This document shows, piece by piece, positions 6,656 to 8,020 of a DNA stretch of 8,020 bases (within the stretch, counting starts at the first letter, position 1; each line of letters begins with the position of its first letter). Source of the DNA: an uncultured Clostridia bacterium. Lineage in GTDB: Bacteria; Bacillota; Clostridia; Oscillospirales; Ruminococcaceae. The stretch is taken from assembly GCA_946533615.1 (NCBI GenBank), contig CAMNBY010000181.1, positions 1 to 8,020 on the forward strand. Direction: 5' to 3'. The notes under the pieces were generated by a model. That model ran no database searches. It was given only the letters and a program-made list of their open reading frames with translations, and had not been told where the DNA came from. The position numbers and the translations under genes are program-made.

Positions 6656-7717
6656 ATGCCTGCCTCGAACCCACAGGACATTGCCCGCAAGGTGCGTGAG
6701 GGCAGACCTGCCTCGCTCTATTATTTTTACGGACACGACACAGGCGCACTTGAAAGCTTTGTAAAGCGCCTGACCGCAAGGCTTCTGCCCGCTTCCGAGA
6801 GAGCGATGAACCTGCACCGCTTTGACGGACAGTCGCTTGACATCGGCGCCATCGCCGATGCCTGCGAGATGCTTCCGCTCTTTGCGCAGCGTGCCGTGAT
6901 ACTGATAAACGACCTTAACATCGACAAGACCCCGAAGGCCGACGCCGACGACCTGAGAAAGATTCTCGGCGACCTGCCCGAGACCACCACGGTCGTGATC
7001 TACTCCACGGGGGTAGACCTTTACAAGAACAAGCGCAGCCTGACGGACAAGAACAAGCGCTTCTGCGACTTCTGCGCAAAGCACGGCGAGGTCTGCGAGT
7101 TCGCCTACAAGCGCAGCGACGACATGGCGAAGGACATCGTCTCCTCGCTTCGCGGAATGGGCTGCGGCATCGCCCCGAGAGAGGCTCGCTATCTGGCGGA
7201 GCTCTGCCTCTGCGACACCTCGTCCGTTCAGCGCGAGATGGAAAAGCTCTCGGCCTACGCTCACGGACGTGACATCACCAAGGAGGACATCGACCTGCTG
7301 TGCATCAGGCGCATCGACTCCGACGGCTTCTCGCTGGCGGTGAACATTCTGCGCTCCAACGCGCAGTTCGTTTTCCGCAGGATAAAGGAGCTGCAAGGCC
7401 AGAATTTTGAGGCGATAGAGATTATCGGCGCGGTCAGCTTCTCGCTCAACGACCTCTACCGCGCAAGGCTTGCGGTCTCCTCGGGAAGAACGCAGGCACA
7501 GTGCGCCGCTGATTTCAAATATCCGAAGAACCGCGAATTTGCGGTGCGCAACGCCTTCAACGAGTGCCAGAACATCAGCCGCCGCAGGATCCGCAACGCT
7601 ATCGAGGTCTTTGCCGAGGCCGATCTCGCCCTGAAAACGGGCTCGCGCGGCAAGGCTGGAGATATGCTGCTGGTCGAGGAGGCCGCCGCAAGGGCAATGG
7701 CTTACAGAAGCAAATGA
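6656..7717 (+). CDS. holA: DNA polymerase III subunit delta (clamp-loader wrench)
   Basis: The 353-residue protein matches the HolA family in length and layout. The delta subunit opens the beta sliding clamp as part of the clamp loader. An N-terminal AAA+-like domain starts with LYYFYGHDTGALESF (21-35), which lacks a P-loop GK[ST], as expected for a subunit that does not hydrolyse ATP. It continues with MLPLFAQRAVILINDLN (72-88), the region that in characterised delta subunits inserts into the clamp pocket. The middle domain has SSVQREMEKLSAYAHGRDIT (189-208), matching the family pattern 'L..E..KL..Y......IT'. The C-terminal helical collar domain covers about 225-350 and includes EADLALKTG (321-329). 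AAAGGAGG (6642-6649) lies 6 nt before the ATG. Placement just after comEC is common in Bacillota and supports both calls. Confidence 0.95.
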   Translation: MPASNPQDIARKVREGRPASLYYFYGHDTGALESFVKRLTARLLPASERAMNLHRFDGQSLDIGAIADACEMLPLFAQRAVILINDLNIDKTPKADADDLRKILGDLPETTTVVIYSTGVDLYKNKRSLTDKNKRFCDFCAKHGEVCEFAYKRSDDMAKDIVSSLRGMGCGIAPREARYLAELCLCDTSSVQREMEKLSAYAHGRDITKEDIDLLCIRRIDSDGFSLAVNILRSNAQFVFRRIKELQGQNFEAIEIIGAVSFSLNDLYRARLAVSSGRTQAQCAADFKYPKNREFAVRNAFNECQNISRRRIRNAIEVFAEADLALKTGSRGKAGDMLLVEEAAARAMAYRSK

Positions 7718-7728
7718 GAAAAGAATAA

Positions 7729-7757
7729 GCGTGTCTGTTCCCAAGGAGCAGGCACGC
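7729..7757 (+). terminator. Strong hairpin after holA, possible terminator without a U-tract on the + strand
   Basis: GCGTGTCTGTTCC (7729-7741) pairs with GGAGCAGGCACGC (7745-7757) over 13 positions, two of them G-U, around a CAA loop. It begins 11 nt after the holA stop. On the + strand it is followed by CAAGCTGCAAT, not a T-run. On the - strand it would be followed by TTATTCTTTTCT, closer to a terminator tail. It may end or protect the 3' end of the holA transcript; efficient intrinsic termination on the + strand is uncertain. Confidence 0.55.
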
Positions 7758-7879
7758 CAAGCTGCAATATGTAATAATCTGTATTATTATCTTTTTAACA
7801 CAATTATTATTTTTTTGCAATATTTATGTTATATCATGTATTAGCAGAAGACAACTAATTAGAATGAAAGGTGTTAAAA
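7758..7879. other. AT-rich intergenic region with a weak hairpin
   Basis: No gene is supported here. GTAATAAT (7771-7778) can pair with ATTATTAT (7783-7790), one pair being G-U, around CTGT, and CTTTTT follows at 7791-7796. This looks like a terminator but the stem holds almost only A-T pairs, so it is weak. TGCAATAT occurs twice, at 7763-7770 and 7816-7823. A promoter for the next gene is expected here. The best I find is TTGCAA (7815-7820) with TATTAG (7839-7844) at 18 nt, which is not convincing. Confidence 0.5.
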
Positions 7880-8020
7880 ATGATAATTAAAAAAGACCGC
7901 TTTGAAAAGAGAATATTTTTTGTTTTTATAGTATTTGTATCTTTATTCTTTATTCCAATATCATCACGCGCATATGCTGATTACACCAATAATGAAAACA
8001 ATAAAGAAGTAGTGATTGCA
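7880..8020 (+). CDS. Start of a secreted protein with signal peptide (3' partial)
   Basis: The ATG at 7880 has AAAGGTG (7867-7873) 6 nt upstream and opens a frame that runs off the right edge after 47 residues. The N-terminus MIIKKDRFEKR is basic and is followed by a hydrophobic core, IFFVFIVFVSLFFIPI (12-27). The segment SSRAYA then fits a type I signal-peptidase site, with cleavage likely after A33 (A-Y-A before D34). There is no lipobox cysteine, so export as a non-lipoprotein is expected. The mature part visible, DYTNNENNKEVVIA, is polar and too short to identify. Codons are strongly AT-rich (ATA, TTT, AAA, TTA), unlike all genes upstream, which suggests acquired DNA or an accessory gene. 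Function unknown. Confidence 0.75.
   Translation, partial: MIIKKDRFEKRIFFVFIVFVSLFFIPISSRAYADYTNNENNKEVVIA

Noticed and set aside
6122..7744. A 540-codon open frame on the - strand opposite comEC and holA
   Set aside because: It spans two well-supported genes and the gap between them, has no recognisable domain, and is low in complexity in the manner of an antisense shadow.
7864..7890. Eight-codon frame overlapping the start of the secreted-protein gene
   Set aside because: It has no good ribosome binding site of its own and no leader-peptide feature such as a run of one amino acid.

Overview
The window looks like chromosomal DNA of a moderately GC-rich clostridium (Bacillota), most like the Ruminococcus/Oscillospiraceae group. 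This rests on a T-box-controlled alaS, strong AAAGGAGG-type ribosome binding sites, the comEC-holA gene pair and protein sequences of clostridial type; the exact genus is inference. All supported genes lie on the + strand.

Layout. (1) Positions 1-1260 hold the end of a membrane protein, probably an ABC-2 type exporter permease, followed after 37 nt by a sensor histidine kinase. They look like the tail of a two-component/ABC-exporter operon whose regulator and ATPase would lie upstream of the window. (2) Positions 1264-1589 hold a consensus sigma-A promoter and a tRNA-Ala-type T-box leader with an intrinsic terminator. (3) Positions 1590-4250 encode a full-length alanyl-tRNA synthetase. (4) Positions 4294-7717 hold a compact run on the same strand: a HIT-family (Hint-like) protein, a ComEC/Rec2 DNA-uptake channel with a degenerate C-terminal domain, and the delta subunit of DNA polymerase III (holA). 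Gaps are 4-43 nt. (5) After holA comes a 13-bp hairpin. The DNA then turns sharply AT-rich (24% G+C over 7761-8020 by hand count, against 63% over 7621-7680), and a secreted protein begins at 7880 and runs off the end.

How the parts work together. Uncharged tRNA-Ala would bind the leader, favour the antiterminator and allow alaS transcription. No clear terminator separates alaS from the three following genes, so some may share its transcript, although a weak internal promoter candidate sits before the HIT gene. The core is mostly housekeeping. The best candidates for something unusual are the ComEC C-terminal domain, which lacks the visible metal-site motif of the metallo-beta-lactamase fold, and the AT-rich accessory boundary after holA. 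I see no RNA gene other than the T-box leader, and no CRISPR array, transposase, integrase or attachment site.
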